53,214 bases of DNA, taken from assembly GCA_003260025.2 (NCBI GenBank), contig QFZU02000041.1, positions 1 to 53,214 of the forward strand, in the 5' to 3' direction. This DNA is from Microbispora triticiradicis. Its GTDB lineage: Bacteria > Actinomycetota > Actinomycetes > Streptosporangiales > Streptosporangiaceae. The position numbers were made by a program, and so were the translations under genes. The notes below the pieces were generated by a model. The model made no database searches. It was not told where the DNA came from and worked only from the letters and a program-made list of their open reading frames with translations. Of this stretch, positions 42,784 through 51,276 are shown piece after piece. Numbering within the stretch: position 1 is the first letter of the stretch; each line of letters begins with the position of its first letter.

Positions 42784-44388
42784 ATGGAATCCCCTCTCCT
42801 GCCCGCGGAACCCATGCTCTGGTCGGGCTGGGGCGACCCCGCCAGGGCCGCCGAGCTGCCCGCGCCGGTGCGCGAACTGCTCACAGAGCTGCTCGGCGTG
42901 CGCCCGCCCGCCGCCCCGGCGGCGACGTTCGGCGAGGTGCGGCTGCCCCCGGCGGCCCTGCCGCAGGCCGTCCTCGCCGCGCTGGCCGCCGTGACCGGGG
43001 AGGAGCACGTGCGGGCCGACGACGACGCCCGCATCCGGCACACCCGGGGCAAGTCCACGCCCGACCTGCTGCTGATGCGCGCGGGGGACGCCTCCGACGC
43101 GCCCGACGCCGTCGTGCTCCCCGGCTCGCACGAGGAGGTCGTGGAGGTGCTGCGCCTGTGCGCGGAGCACCGGGTGGCGGTGGTGCCGTTCGGCGGGGGC
43201 ACGTCGGTGGTCGGCGGGCTCACCCCCGCGCGGCGGGGCTACGCGGGAGTGGTCGCCCTCGACCTCGGCAGGCTCGACCGCCTGCGGTCCGTCGACCCCG
43301 TCTCGATGACCGCCGACCTGGAGCCGGGACTGCGCGCGCCGCAGGCGGAGCGGTTGCTCGCCGGGCACGGGCTGACGCTCGGGCACTTCCCCCAGTCGTA
43401 CGAGTACGCGACGCTCGGCGGGTTCGCGGCGGCCCGGTCCAGCGGGCAGGCCTCGGCCGGCTACGGCAGGTTCGACGACATGGTCGTGGGCATGACCGTG
43501 GCGACGCCGCGCGGCACGCTGGAGATCGGCCGTGCCCCCAAGTCGGCCGCCGGGCCCGACCTGCGCCAGGTGTTCCTGGGCTCCGAGGGCGCCTTCGGGG
43601 TGATCACCTCGCTGCGGCTGCGGGTCCACCGGGCCCCCGCCGTCCGGGCGTACGAGGGCTGGCGGTTCGAGACTTTCGCGGCGGGGACGGCCGCCCTGCG
43701 GCGGCTCGCGCAGGAGGGCGCGCCGCCCACCGTGCTGCGCCTGTCGGACGAGACCGAGACGATGGTCGGGCTGGCGAAGCCCACGGACCTCGGAACGCCC
43801 GGGGGCGACTCGGGCTGCCTGGTCGTGGCGGGCTTCGAGGGCGCCCCGGGCGACGTGGCCCACCGCCGGGAGCACGCCGCCGCGCTGCTCGTGGAGGCCG
43901 GCGGGGTGCACCTCGGGCCGGAACCGGGGGAGAAGTGGGCGCAGGGCCGGTTCTCGGCCCCCTACCTGCGCGACTCCCTGCTGGCCGCCGGGGCGACCGT
44001 GGAGACGCTGGAGACCGCCTGCTTCTGGGCGGACCTGCCGCGCCTGTACGACGCCGTACGGCTGGCCCTGCACGGCGCACTCGGCTCACCGCTGGTCATG
44101 TGCCACATCTCCCACGTGTACGCCACGGGGGCGTCGCTCTACTTCACGGTGGTGACGGCGCAGACCGGCGACCCGCTGGCGCAGTGGGCGGCGGCCAAGC
44201 GCGCCGCCGGCGAGGCGATCGTCGGGGCGGGCGGCACGATCTCGCACCACCACGGCGTCGGCCGCGACCACCTGGAGGCGTACGCCGCGGAGATCGGCGA
44301 CCTGGGCGGCGAGATCCTGCGCGGGATCAAGGAACGGCTCGATCCGGCCGGGATCCTCAACCCGGGTGTGCTGATCCCGGTGTACTGA
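42784..44388 (+). CDS. FAD-binding oxidase, alkyldihydroxyacetonephosphate synthase-like
   Basis: A 534-residue member of the VAO/PCMH flavoprotein family. The FAD domain has PGSHEEVVEVLRLC, VVPFGGGTSVVGG, the HFPQSYEYATLGGF loop and SAGYGRFDDMVVGM. The C-terminal cap has the tri-histidine TISHHHGVGRDH seen in alkyl-DHAP synthases (AGPS) and ends with DPAGILNPGVL. Eukaryotic AGPS exchanges acyl for alkyl on DHAP in ether-lipid synthesis; many bacterial homologues are of unknown or lactate/D-2-hydroxyacid type. Being divergent from glpD, which makes DHAP, supports a DHAP-related substrate. ATG 42784 follows CTGGAGG by ten bases. Confidence 0.85.
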   Translation: MESPLLPAEPMLWSGWGDPARAAELPAPVRELLTELLGVRPPAAPAATFGEVRLPPAALPQAVLAALAAVTGEEHVRADDDARIRHTRGKSTPDLLLMRAGDASDAPDAVVLPGSHEEVVEVLRLCAEHRVAVVPFGGGTSVVGGLTPARRGYAGVVALDLGRLDRLRSVDPVSMTADLEPGLRAPQAERLLAGHGLTLGHFPQSYEYATLGGFAAARSSGQASAGYGRFDDMVVGMTVATPRGTLEIGRAPKSAAGPDLRQVFLGSEGAFGVITSLRLRVHRAPAVRAYEGWRFETFAAGTAALRRLAQEGAPPTVLRLSDETETMVGLAKPTDLGTPGGDSGCLVVAGFEGAPGDVAHRREHAAALLVEAGGVHLGPEPGEKWAQGRFSAPYLRDSLLAAGATVETLETACFWADLPRLYDAVRLALHGALGSPLVMCHISHVYATGASLYFTVVTAQTGDPLAQWAAAKRAAGEAIVGAGGTISHHHGVGRDHLEAYAAEIGDLGGEILRGIKERLDPAGILNPGVLIPVY

Positions 44389-44415
44389 TCCCCGGAAAAC
44401 GCCAAGATTGTTCCC

Positions 44416-45915
44416 ATGGTCGATGTGGGCGCGGCGGCGGCGCGGGGAAAGCAGGTCTCGTCACGGGTGTCGGAGTCGGGAGCGGGCTGGGACTGCTCGC
44501 AGATCGGCACGTTCCAGGCGCTGCGCCCCAACCAGAACTCCTTCAGCTGGCTGAGCCCGGCGACGCTCTGGCGGTCGCGCAACGAGGTGATCGCCCAGCT
44601 CTTCGGCGATCCCTCGCCCCAGGTGCGCCGCCGCTGGGTGGCGGCCCAGCGCGACCGCGGCGCCGACCCCGACTTCCGGGTCAGGCTCGACCTCGGTGAG
44701 GAGTTCTCGTTCCTGCTGCTCGGTGACACCGGCGAGGGCGACGCCTCCCAGTACGCGGTGGTGCCCGGGCTGCTCAGGCTCGGCGAGGGCACGTCGTTCG
44801 CCGTCGTCGCCAGCGACGTGATCTACCCGACCGGCTCGGGCAACGAGTACTGCGACAAGTTCTTCCGGCCCTACAAGGACTACCCGGCCCCGATCTTCGC
44901 GATTCCCGGCAACCACGACTGGTACGACGGGCTCGGCGGCTTCATGCGGGTCTTCTGCGACGCCCGCCCCCTGTCCGCCGAACGGCGCGGCTTCCGCCTG
45001 TCGCCCGGCGGGCTGCGCGGGCTGCTGTGGAAGAAGCCGGAGACGATCGACGAGAACGCCCTGGCCGAGGCGAGGAAGATGCGCCCGGACCCCGGGCCCG
45101 CCCTGCCGGGGCCGTACTGGGTGATCGACACCGGCCGCCTGCTGCTGGTCGGCATCGACACCGGGATCAAGGGCACCCTCGACCGCGAACAGGGCGAGTG
45201 GCTGCGCCGGGTCTCCGCCGACCCCAGGCCGAAGGTCCTGGTCACCGGCAAGCCGATCTACGTCAACAACGCCTACCACCCGTGCGAGATCGAAGGCGGC
45301 GGCACGGTGGACGACGTCGTCCGCGACCCGGCGAACAACTACGTGGCCGCTATCGGCGGCGACGTCCACAACTACCAGCGCTATCCCGTACGGGTGGACG
45401 GCCGGCTCATCCAGTACGTGGTCTCCGGGGGCGGCGGGGCGTTCATGCACGCCACGCACACCATCCCCCGGGTGGACGTGGCCGGGGTCCACGAGGACGA
45501 CTTCAAGTGCTATCCGCTGCGCGGCGACTCGCTGTCGTTCTACAGCCTGCTCTACAGCAGGCGGCTGCGGCTGCGCGGGCTGTACGTCACCCCGGAGGAG
45601 GGCCTGGCCCTGATGTCCCGGCAGATCGGGAACACCCCGCCCCGGCCCACGCCCGGGGCGCCGATCGGCGCGCGGGTGAGGTGGGCGGCCCGGCTGCTCG
45701 GCGGCTGGCCGATGCCGTTCCGCCTGCCGGTCGGGCGGGTCTTCCACCGGTACATCTCGGAGCTGTCCGACTGGGACACCCCGCCCTTCTTCAAGAGTTT
45801 CCTGCACATGTCGGTGACCGGGGACACGCTGCGGCTGCGCTGCTTCGCCGCCACCGGCTGCCTCCCCCAGGAGCAGGAGCCCCCGCTGGAGGACGAGGTC
45901 GAGATCCCCCTCTGA
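44416..45915 (+). CDS. metallophosphoesterase family protein
   Basis: A 499-residue protein with a calcineurin-like phosphoesterase core. The metal motifs are in order: LLLGDTGEGD (first), VVASDVIYPTG (second, with the usual GD replaced by SD), AIPGNHDWYDG (third), LVTGKPIY (His position not evident) and IGGDVHNYQRY (last). The first 85 residues and the last 150 lie outside the core and have no recognised domain; the C-terminal part contains a basic amphipathic stretch. No signal peptide or membrane span is clear. The substrate is unknown. ATG 44416 has no ribosome site, and an AAGATT hexamer ten bases upstream hints at a leaderless start. Confidence 0.82.
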   Translation: MVDVGAAAARGKQVSSRVSESGAGWDCSQIGTFQALRPNQNSFSWLSPATLWRSRNEVIAQLFGDPSPQVRRRWVAAQRDRGADPDFRVRLDLGEEFSFLLLGDTGEGDASQYAVVPGLLRLGEGTSFAVVASDVIYPTGSGNEYCDKFFRPYKDYPAPIFAIPGNHDWYDGLGGFMRVFCDARPLSAERRGFRLSPGGLRGLLWKKPETIDENALAEARKMRPDPGPALPGPYWVIDTGRLLLVGIDTGIKGTLDREQGEWLRRVSADPRPKVLVTGKPIYVNNAYHPCEIEGGGTVDDVVRDPANNYVAAIGGDVHNYQRYPVRVDGRLIQYVVSGGGGAFMHATHTIPRVDVAGVHEDDFKCYPLRGDSLSFYSLLYSRRLRLRGLYVTPEEGLALMSRQIGNTPPRPTPGAPIGARVRWAARLLGGWPMPFRLPVGRVFHRYISELSDWDTPPFFKSFLHMSVTGDTLRLRCFAATGCLPQEQEPPLEDEVEIPL

Positions 45916-45949
45916 CGGGATTGTCGGTGCGGGCTGGCACGCTGGGGGG

Positions 45950-47575
45950 ATGCACGTCGTGGTCGCGGCCGGCGCCGAGGGGGGCGGGACGATCCGGCCG
46001 CTCGGCGGGACGGCGGCCCGGGTGACCGACCTCGCCGCGGCCGTCCGGTCGCTGGAGGCCGCCGAGCGGCCCCGCTGGGTCTGGGCCGACGCGCGCCGCG
46101 TCTACCCGGCCCTCCTCGCGGCCGGCGTACGGCTGTCGCGGTGCCACGACGTCGCGCTGACCGAGGGCCTGCTGCTGGGGGCCGACGCCCGTTACGGGGA
46201 GCCCAGGCAGGCGCGGGCGGCTTTCGCGCGCCTGCACGGCCTTCCGGTGCCCGAGGACCCGCACGAGGCCGCGGAGGGGCACCAGCCGGGCGGCACGCAG
46301 GCGAGCCTGTTCGAGCCCGCGCCGGCCGAGGACCCCGCGTCCGAGGCCGGCATGGTCGCCGAGGTGTTCGAGGACCAGCTCCGCCGCGTCGCCCGCACGC
46401 CCGATCCCGGGCGGTTCCGCCTGCTCGTCGCCGCCGAGTCGGCCGGGGCGCTGGTCGCGGCCGAGATGCGGCACGACGGCATGCCGTGGCGCGAGGACGT
46501 CCACGACGAGTTGCTGACCGGCCTGCTCGGGCCGCGCCCCGCCCACGGCATGCGGCCCGCGAAGCTCCAGGCGCTGGCCGACGAGGTGGCGGCCGCCTTC
46601 GGGCAGCCGGTGAACCCCGACTCCCCGCAGCAGATCGTCCGGGCTTTCAAGGCCGCGGGGATCGAGGTCCCGTCGACCCGGTCCCACGTGCTCAAGGCGG
46701 TCGATCACCCGGCCGTCGCGCCGCTGCTCGCGTACAAGGAGCTGGCCCGCCTGCACAGCGCGCACGGCTGGGCCTGGGCCGCGCAGTGGGTCGGCGGCGG
46801 CCGCCTGCGCCCCGAGTACGTCGTCGGCGGGGTGGTGAGCGGCCGGTGGGCCACCAGCGGCGGGGGCGCGCTGCAGATCCCCAAGGTGATGCGCCGGGTC
46901 GTGGTGGCCGACGACGGCTGGACGCTCGTGGTCGCCGACGCCGCGCAACTCGAACCCCGGGTGCTGGCGGCGCTGTCCGGCGACCGGGGACTCGCGCGGG
47001 CGGCCGGGGAGATCGACCTGTACGCCGCGCTGGCCGGGGCCTTCGGCGGCGTGCGCGACTCGGCCAAGGTGGCCATGCTGTCCGCGATGTACGGCGGGAC
47101 CAGCGGCGACGCCTCCAAGCTGCTGCCCGTCATGCGGCGGCGCTTCCCGAAGGCGTACGCGTTCGTGGAGGACGCCGCCCGCGCGGGGGAGGAGGGGCGG
47201 CTGGTCCGGTCGTGGCTCGGCCGCACCTGCCCGCCGCCGTCGGAGCGGTGGCGCCGCCTGGTGGCCGGGCCGGAGGGCGCGCGGGCGGCCCGGGACCGGG
47301 GGAGGTTCACCCGCAACTTCGTCGTTCAGGCGACCGCGGCCGAGTGGGCGCTGACGCTGCTCGCGGTGCTGCGCGGGCTGCTTCCGGACCCGGCGCGTCT
47401 GGTGTTCTTCCAGCACGACGAGGTGATGGTGCACTGCCCGCTCGGCCTGGCCGCCGAGGTCCGCGAGGCGGTCGGGCGGGCGGCGGACGAGGCGACCCGC
47501 CTGCTGTTCGGCGACACCCCGGTCCGTTTCCCGATGGAGGCGGTCGCGGTCGCCTGCTACGCCGACGCGAAGTGA
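45950..47575 (+). CDS. family-A DNA polymerase-like protein (bifunctional 3'-5' exonuclease/DNA polymerase type)
   Basis: A 541-residue PolA-like protein without the 5'-nuclease domain. The first 180 residues are a degenerate exonuclease-like domain. The palm keeps motif A as VVADAAQLEPRVLAAL, where PolI has DYSQIELR, and motif C as FFQHDEVMVH. Motif B is reduced to RDSAKVAMLSAMYGGTSGD. The two metal-binding aspartates remain, so activity is possible, but the nucleotide-binding helix is atypical. Actinomycete genomes have this gene in addition to polA; its role is not established. ATG 45950 sits behind a run of G. A GCGCCC hairpin follows the stop. Confidence 0.85.
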   Translation: MHVVVAAGAEGGGTIRPLGGTAARVTDLAAAVRSLEAAERPRWVWADARRVYPALLAAGVRLSRCHDVALTEGLLLGADARYGEPRQARAAFARLHGLPVPEDPHEAAEGHQPGGTQASLFEPAPAEDPASEAGMVAEVFEDQLRRVARTPDPGRFRLLVAAESAGALVAAEMRHDGMPWREDVHDELLTGLLGPRPAHGMRPAKLQALADEVAAAFGQPVNPDSPQQIVRAFKAAGIEVPSTRSHVLKAVDHPAVAPLLAYKELARLHSAHGWAWAAQWVGGGRLRPEYVVGGVVSGRWATSGGGALQIPKVMRRVVVADDGWTLVVADAAQLEPRVLAALSGDRGLARAAGEIDLYAALAGAFGGVRDSAKVAMLSAMYGGTSGDASKLLPVMRRRFPKAYAFVEDAARAGEEGRLVRSWLGRTCPPPSERWRRLVAGPEGARAARDRGRFTRNFVVQATAAEWALTLLAVLRGLLPDPARLVFFQHDEVMVHCPLGLAAEVREAVGRAADEATRLLFGDTPVRFPMEAVAVACYADAK

Positions 47576-47594
47576 CGCGCCCGGTCGGGCGCGT
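47575..47594. terminator. hairpin between convergent polymerase-like and kinase genes
   Basis: ACGCGCCC (47575-47582) and GGGCGCGT (47587-47594) form a perfect 8-pair stem with a four-base loop starting at the last base of the polymerase stop codon. Confidence 0.55.
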
Positions 47595-47620
47595 GCCGGT
47601 CAGGCGGTGCCGGTCAGGCG
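47593..47620. repeat. 14-base tandem duplication over the kinase stop codon
   Basis: GTGCCGGTCAGGCG occurs twice back to back (47593-47606 and 47607-47620). The second copy contains the stop codon of the minus-strand kinase gene, so the first is a duplicate stop region downstream of it. It looks like replication slippage. Confidence 0.7.
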
Positions 47621-49716
47621 GGGCGGAAGGTGTTCCAGAGGGCCTGCCGCACCGGCGCGGCGGCCTCGGTCCAGTCGAAGTCGGGCGAGGCGAACATGAC
47701 CGCGTACGCTCGCCCGTCCGCCTCCAGGTAGCGGATGACCGCGTGGACGGTGACCTGGCTGGAGTTGGTGTAGGTGTACTCCCAGTCGGCGGCGGGGTAG
47801 TGGTAGTCCGCCTCCCGCAACTGGATCTGCGTGTAGTCCGGGTAGTCCTTGATGTTCAGGTTCTGCTCCGCGGCCCGCAGCGCCTCCAGGCCGCCGTCGG
47901 GGATCCTCCTGACGGTGATGCTCTGCCCGCTGTCCTTGGGGCCGAGGAGCCTGACGGCCCCGCCGTCGTCGGTCGTCGCGGTCCACGCCTGGGGCACCGC
48001 GACCGAGACACCGCCCTCGGTCACGAGCCGGTAGCCCTCGGGCACGCGTACGGCGGGAAGGGAGCGCCCGGCCGCCCTGGCGCCGCCCGTGGACGCCCCG
48101 GCCGCTCCGGTCGCCAGGCCGCGTACCCCGGAGGTCGTCTCCCCCTGGTCGCCGGAGCCCCCCGGCAGCAGCACGAGCGCGATCGTGACGATCACCGCGA
48201 GGACGGCGACGCCGGCCACGACGAGCAGCAGCCTGGCGCGGGGGTCGCGGTCCGTCCCCCGCTGGGTCTGCTCCTTGCGCCTGCGCCCCACCCGGGGCCG
48301 GTGCGGGCCCGTGGTCACGGAGTCCGCGGCCCGGCCGGACCTCCGGCCGTTCCGCGTGTCCGTCTCTGGCGGACCGGCGCCAGGACCGGCGCCGGGGCCG
48401 GAGGCCGGACCCGATCCCGGGCCGGCGTCGAGGCCGCCGCCCAGGTCGCCGGGCATGTCGCCCGGCGCGGGGGCCGGCCACATGCCCTCCTTCCGCCGCT
48501 CCGGCGCGTACGACGACCCGGACGGCGACGACAGCGGGTCGAACGCCGGGGCCTGGCCGAAGGGCGTGACGGGTCCGAAGGCGGCGAAAGGCTCGAAGGC
48601 GGGTTCCGCGGCGGGCTCGACGGCAGGACCGGGCGGCGCGCCGCCGGGGAGGCCGTTGTGGGCGAGCGGCACGCGGACCGGGCCCGAGGGCGTCTCGACG
48701 ATGCGCGAGGGCAGCGGCCCCGAAGGGATGTCGAGCGGCGGCAGCAGCCCAGCCGGCATGGAGTTCTGCGGGGTCGGCACCGAGGACGGCGTGCCCGCCC
48801 GTCCCGGCAGCCCGGCCCCGTGGCTGTGCAGGATCCGTTCCAGCATCTCCGCGACCTGCGCCGCCGGGAGGCGGTCGGCCGGGTTCTTGCGGAGCAGGCC
48901 CTCGATGACCGGCAGCAGCGCGCCCGCCCGGCGGGGCCGGCTGGGCTCCTGCGTCAGCACCGCGCCGAGGACGGCGACCGCGTCGGGTCCCTCGTACGGC
49001 GGGCGGCCCTCCACGGCGGCGTACAGGGTGGCCCCGAAGGACCACAGGTCGGCGGCGTGGGTGATCGTACGGCCCTGCAGGCGCTCCGGCGGGATGTAGG
49101 CGGGCGAGCCCATCAGCAGGCCGGTCTGGGTGATCGTGACGTCGCCCTCGATGGCGGCGATGCCGAAGTCGGTGAGCACCACCCGGTCGGCGGTGAGCAG
49201 CACGTTGCCGGGCTTCACGTCCCGGTGCAGGATGCCGGCGGCGTGGGCGTGGCGCAGGGCGTCGAGCACCCGGACGCCGATCTCGGCCGCCTGCACGACG
49301 GGCAGCGGCCCGCCCTGCCGCACGGCCTGTTCGAGGGACCAGGCGCGGACCAGTTCCATGACGATCCACGGCCGCCCGTCCTCCTCGACCACGTCGTGGA
49401 CGGTGACGATGCCGGGGTGGCTGAGGCGGGCCGCCGACCGCGCCTCGCGCAGCATGCGCCGGTGCGCCGACTGGGCGCCCGCCTGGTCGAGCCCGAACGG
49501 CAGGAGCAGTTCCTTCACCGCGACGTCGCGGTCGAGCAGCACGTCGTGGGCGTGCCACACCATCCCCATGCCGCCGCGGCCCACCGGGGACAGCAGCCGG
49601 TAACGCCTCCCGACGAGACGGCCCTGCCCGTCGGGAACGCCGGCCGGGGGGCGCCCCGCGGGTCCCTGACCCTCTGGCATAGGGGGGACCATACCGAGCA
49701 GGCGATCGGTCGTCAT
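47614..49716 (-). CDS. transmembrane Ser/Thr protein kinase (PknB/Hanks type)
   Basis: A 700-residue kinase. The catalytic domain spans about residues 39-300: glycine loop GRGGMGMVW, Lys68 in VAVKEL, HRDVKPGNVLL, DFGIAA and SPAYIPPERL. A long Pro/Gly/Ala-rich linker (about 300-500) includes a GP-repeat region, then a basic patch (RPRVGRRRKEQTQR) and one membrane helix (LLLVVAGVAVLAVIVTIALV). The outer domain of about 150 residues (YRLVTEGGVSVAVPQAW onward) has no PASTA repeats. It resembles unnamed sensor domains of other actinomycete kinases. ATG 49716 follows GGGGACC; an upstream TTG adds five residues. The signal is unknown. Confidence 0.92.
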   Translation of the reverse strand: MTTDRLLGMVPPMPEGQGPAGRPPAGVPDGQGRLVGRRYRLLSPVGRGGMGMVWHAHDVLLDRDVAVKELLLPFGLDQAGAQSAHRRMLREARSAARLSHPGIVTVHDVVEEDGRPWIVMELVRAWSLEQAVRQGGPLPVVQAAEIGVRVLDALRHAHAAGILHRDVKPGNVLLTADRVVLTDFGIAAIEGDVTITQTGLLMGSPAYIPPERLQGRTITHAADLWSFGATLYAAVEGRPPYEGPDAVAVLGAVLTQEPSRPRRAGALLPVIEGLLRKNPADRLPAAQVAEMLERILHSHGAGLPGRAGTPSSVPTPQNSMPAGLLPPLDIPSGPLPSRIVETPSGPVRVPLAHNGLPGGAPPGPAVEPAAEPAFEPFAAFGPVTPFGQAPAFDPLSSPSGSSYAPERRKEGMWPAPAPGDMPGDLGGGLDAGPGSGPASGPGAGPGAGPPETDTRNGRRSGRAADSVTTGPHRPRVGRRRKEQTQRGTDRDPRARLLLVVAGVAVLAVIVTIALVLLPGGSGDQGETTSGVRGLATGAAGASTGGARAAGRSLPAVRVPEGYRLVTEGGVSVAVPQAWTATTDDGGAVRLLGPKDSGQSITVRRIPDGGLEALRAAEQNLNIKDYPDYTQIQLREADYHYPAADWEYTYTNSSQVTVHAVIRYLEADGRAYAVMFASPDFDWTEAAAPVRQALWNTFRPA

Positions 49717-49832
49717 AGAAAAGGTCCCCAATTCACGCTCGATCCGCAGGATCCCCCGTCCGGACCGTGCGAATTGCTCCGGATATCTGAGACTGACGAC
49801 GATATTACGGTCTGATGACGGTCAAAGGGAAT

Positions 49833-51230
49833 TCATGCGGCGGCCAGCGCGTCGAGGGCGGCCGTGAAGACCCCGGCGGGCGGGCTGACCAGCCCCGCCC
49901 CCACCTGCCCCGTTCCGGCGACGCGGCCCGCGATGCCGGTGTTCACGACGGGCAGCACACCGGTCCTCGCCACGAGGGCGACGTCGATGCCGGCGGGCGT
50001 GCCCCGGAAGCCCAGCCCCGGGATCTGGTACGCCGGGTGCTCGGCCAGCGTGATCTCGTACATCGAGGTCGTGGCCGCGACGGCGTCGGCCACCTCGCCG
50101 CCGACGAACCTGACGATCGCCGGGGCCGCCGCCATCGCGAAGCCGCCGAGCCCGGTGGTCTCGGTGATCGTGGAGTCGCCGATGTCGGGATTGGCGTCGT
50201 CCGGCCCGTAACCGCCGAGGTAGAGGCCGTCGGGCACCCCGGCCGGGCCGGTGAACCACCGGTCGCCGAGCCCCGACACCTGTATTCCGAAATCCGTTCC
50301 GTTGCGGGCCATCGCCACGACCAGGCTCGACCCCGGCACGCCGCGCGCCGCGTCGGCCGCGGCTTTCGCCGCCGCCATTCCCGCGTTCAGGAAGAAATGA
50401 TCGTTTCCATTGATGAAACGCAGCACCTCGGCCGCGCGGCCCGGGGCGGCCTCCACGACCGCGGGGGCGATCTCCCGCACCAGCAGGGACGTCGCCGCCC
50501 GGTTCCGGTTGTGCAGCTCGTCGCCCATCTGCAGGGCCTGCGCGATCAGGGTGCGCAGGTCGAGGGGCCCGCACCGCTCCAGGGCCGCCGCGAGCACCGG
50601 CCCGAGGACCTCGCCCATCCAGCGCAGCCGCTCGATCACCTCGGGCCCGTACGCGCCGTACCGCAGGACCTTGCCCAGCCCCTCGTTGAGCGAGCAGTAG
50701 GCCGTGCCGCCGTGCTCGGCGTCGGTGACCTCCAGCATCCACATGGACGGGCTGACCACCCCCGCCATGGGGCCGACCGTGCGGTGGTGGTGGCAGGAGT
50801 CCAGGGTGATCCCCGCGCCGGAGGCGAGGCGCTCCGCCGCCTCCTCCGGGGTGGCGGCCAGGCCCTCGAACAGCATGGCGCCGACGAGCGCCCCCCGCAT
50901 CGGCCCGGACGCCCGCTCCCATGTGATCGGCGGGCCGGCGTGGAAGAACGACCCGGCCTCCAGGCCCAGCGCCTCGCGGGCCGGCCGCACGCCGGAGAGC
51001 ATGGGCCGCGCGGACAGCATCCTCCCCACGGCCGTCGCGTTGGCCCGCTCACGCCGGGGATCGGCGAGCACCTTGGCGAGCATCCCGGCGAGCGCGGCGG
51101 AGACGCCCGGGGCCGGCGGGCGCCAGTCGACCCGCCGCTGCGGCACGGCCTGCCGGTCCAGCGCCTCGGCGAGCACCTCGGCGCCCACGGTGATGACGCG
51201 CGGTTCGCCGTACAGCATGGAGAGGGTCAT
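49833..51230 (-). CDS. allG: DUF1116/YlbE family protein, oxamate carbamoyltransferase subunit AllG-like
   Basis: A 465-residue protein of the DUF1116 (YlbE) family. Typical segments are FFHAGPPITWERASGPMRGA, TLDSCHHHRTVGPMAGV, NRNRAATSLLVRE, NGNDHFFLNAGM and AMARNGTDFGIQVSGLGDRW. Together with FdrA (AllF) and a DUF2877 protein (AllH) it forms the enzyme that cleaves oxalurate to oxamate and carbamoyl phosphate in anaerobic allantoin breakdown. All three are adjacent here. ATG 51230 has GGAGGC upstream and lies 46 bases after fdrA. The ATP-generating carbamate kinase is not in the window. The 116 bases on the left (49717-49832) are A+T-richer spacer between this gene's end and the kinase start. 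Confidence 0.85.
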   Translation of the reverse strand: MTLSMLYGEPRVITVGAEVLAEALDRQAVPQRRVDWRPPAPGVSAALAGMLAKVLADPRRERANATAVGRMLSARPMLSGVRPAREALGLEAGSFFHAGPPITWERASGPMRGALVGAMLFEGLAATPEEAAERLASGAGITLDSCHHHRTVGPMAGVVSPSMWMLEVTDAEHGGTAYCSLNEGLGKVLRYGAYGPEVIERLRWMGEVLGPVLAAALERCGPLDLRTLIAQALQMGDELHNRNRAATSLLVREIAPAVVEAAPGRAAEVLRFINGNDHFFLNAGMAAAKAAADAARGVPGSSLVVAMARNGTDFGIQVSGLGDRWFTGPAGVPDGLYLGGYGPDDANPDIGDSTITETTGLGGFAMAAAPAIVRFVGGEVADAVAATTSMYEITLAEHPAYQIPGLGFRGTPAGIDVALVARTGVLPVVNTGIAGRVAGTGQVGAGLVSPPAGVFTAALDALAAA

Positions 51231-51276
51231 CGGCTGCCTCCGGTGAGCCGGGTGGGACTACTCGGCCGCACAGCCG

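Noticed and set aside
47614..49716. PASTA-type PknB classification of the kinase
   Set aside because: No PASTA repeats are visible in the outer domain; only the kinase core and membrane anchor are shared.
46141..49815. A very long plus-strand open frame of about 1,220 codons
   Set aside because: It is arginine/glycine-rich shadow coding across the polymerase-like gene and the antisense of the kinase gene; it has no domains.
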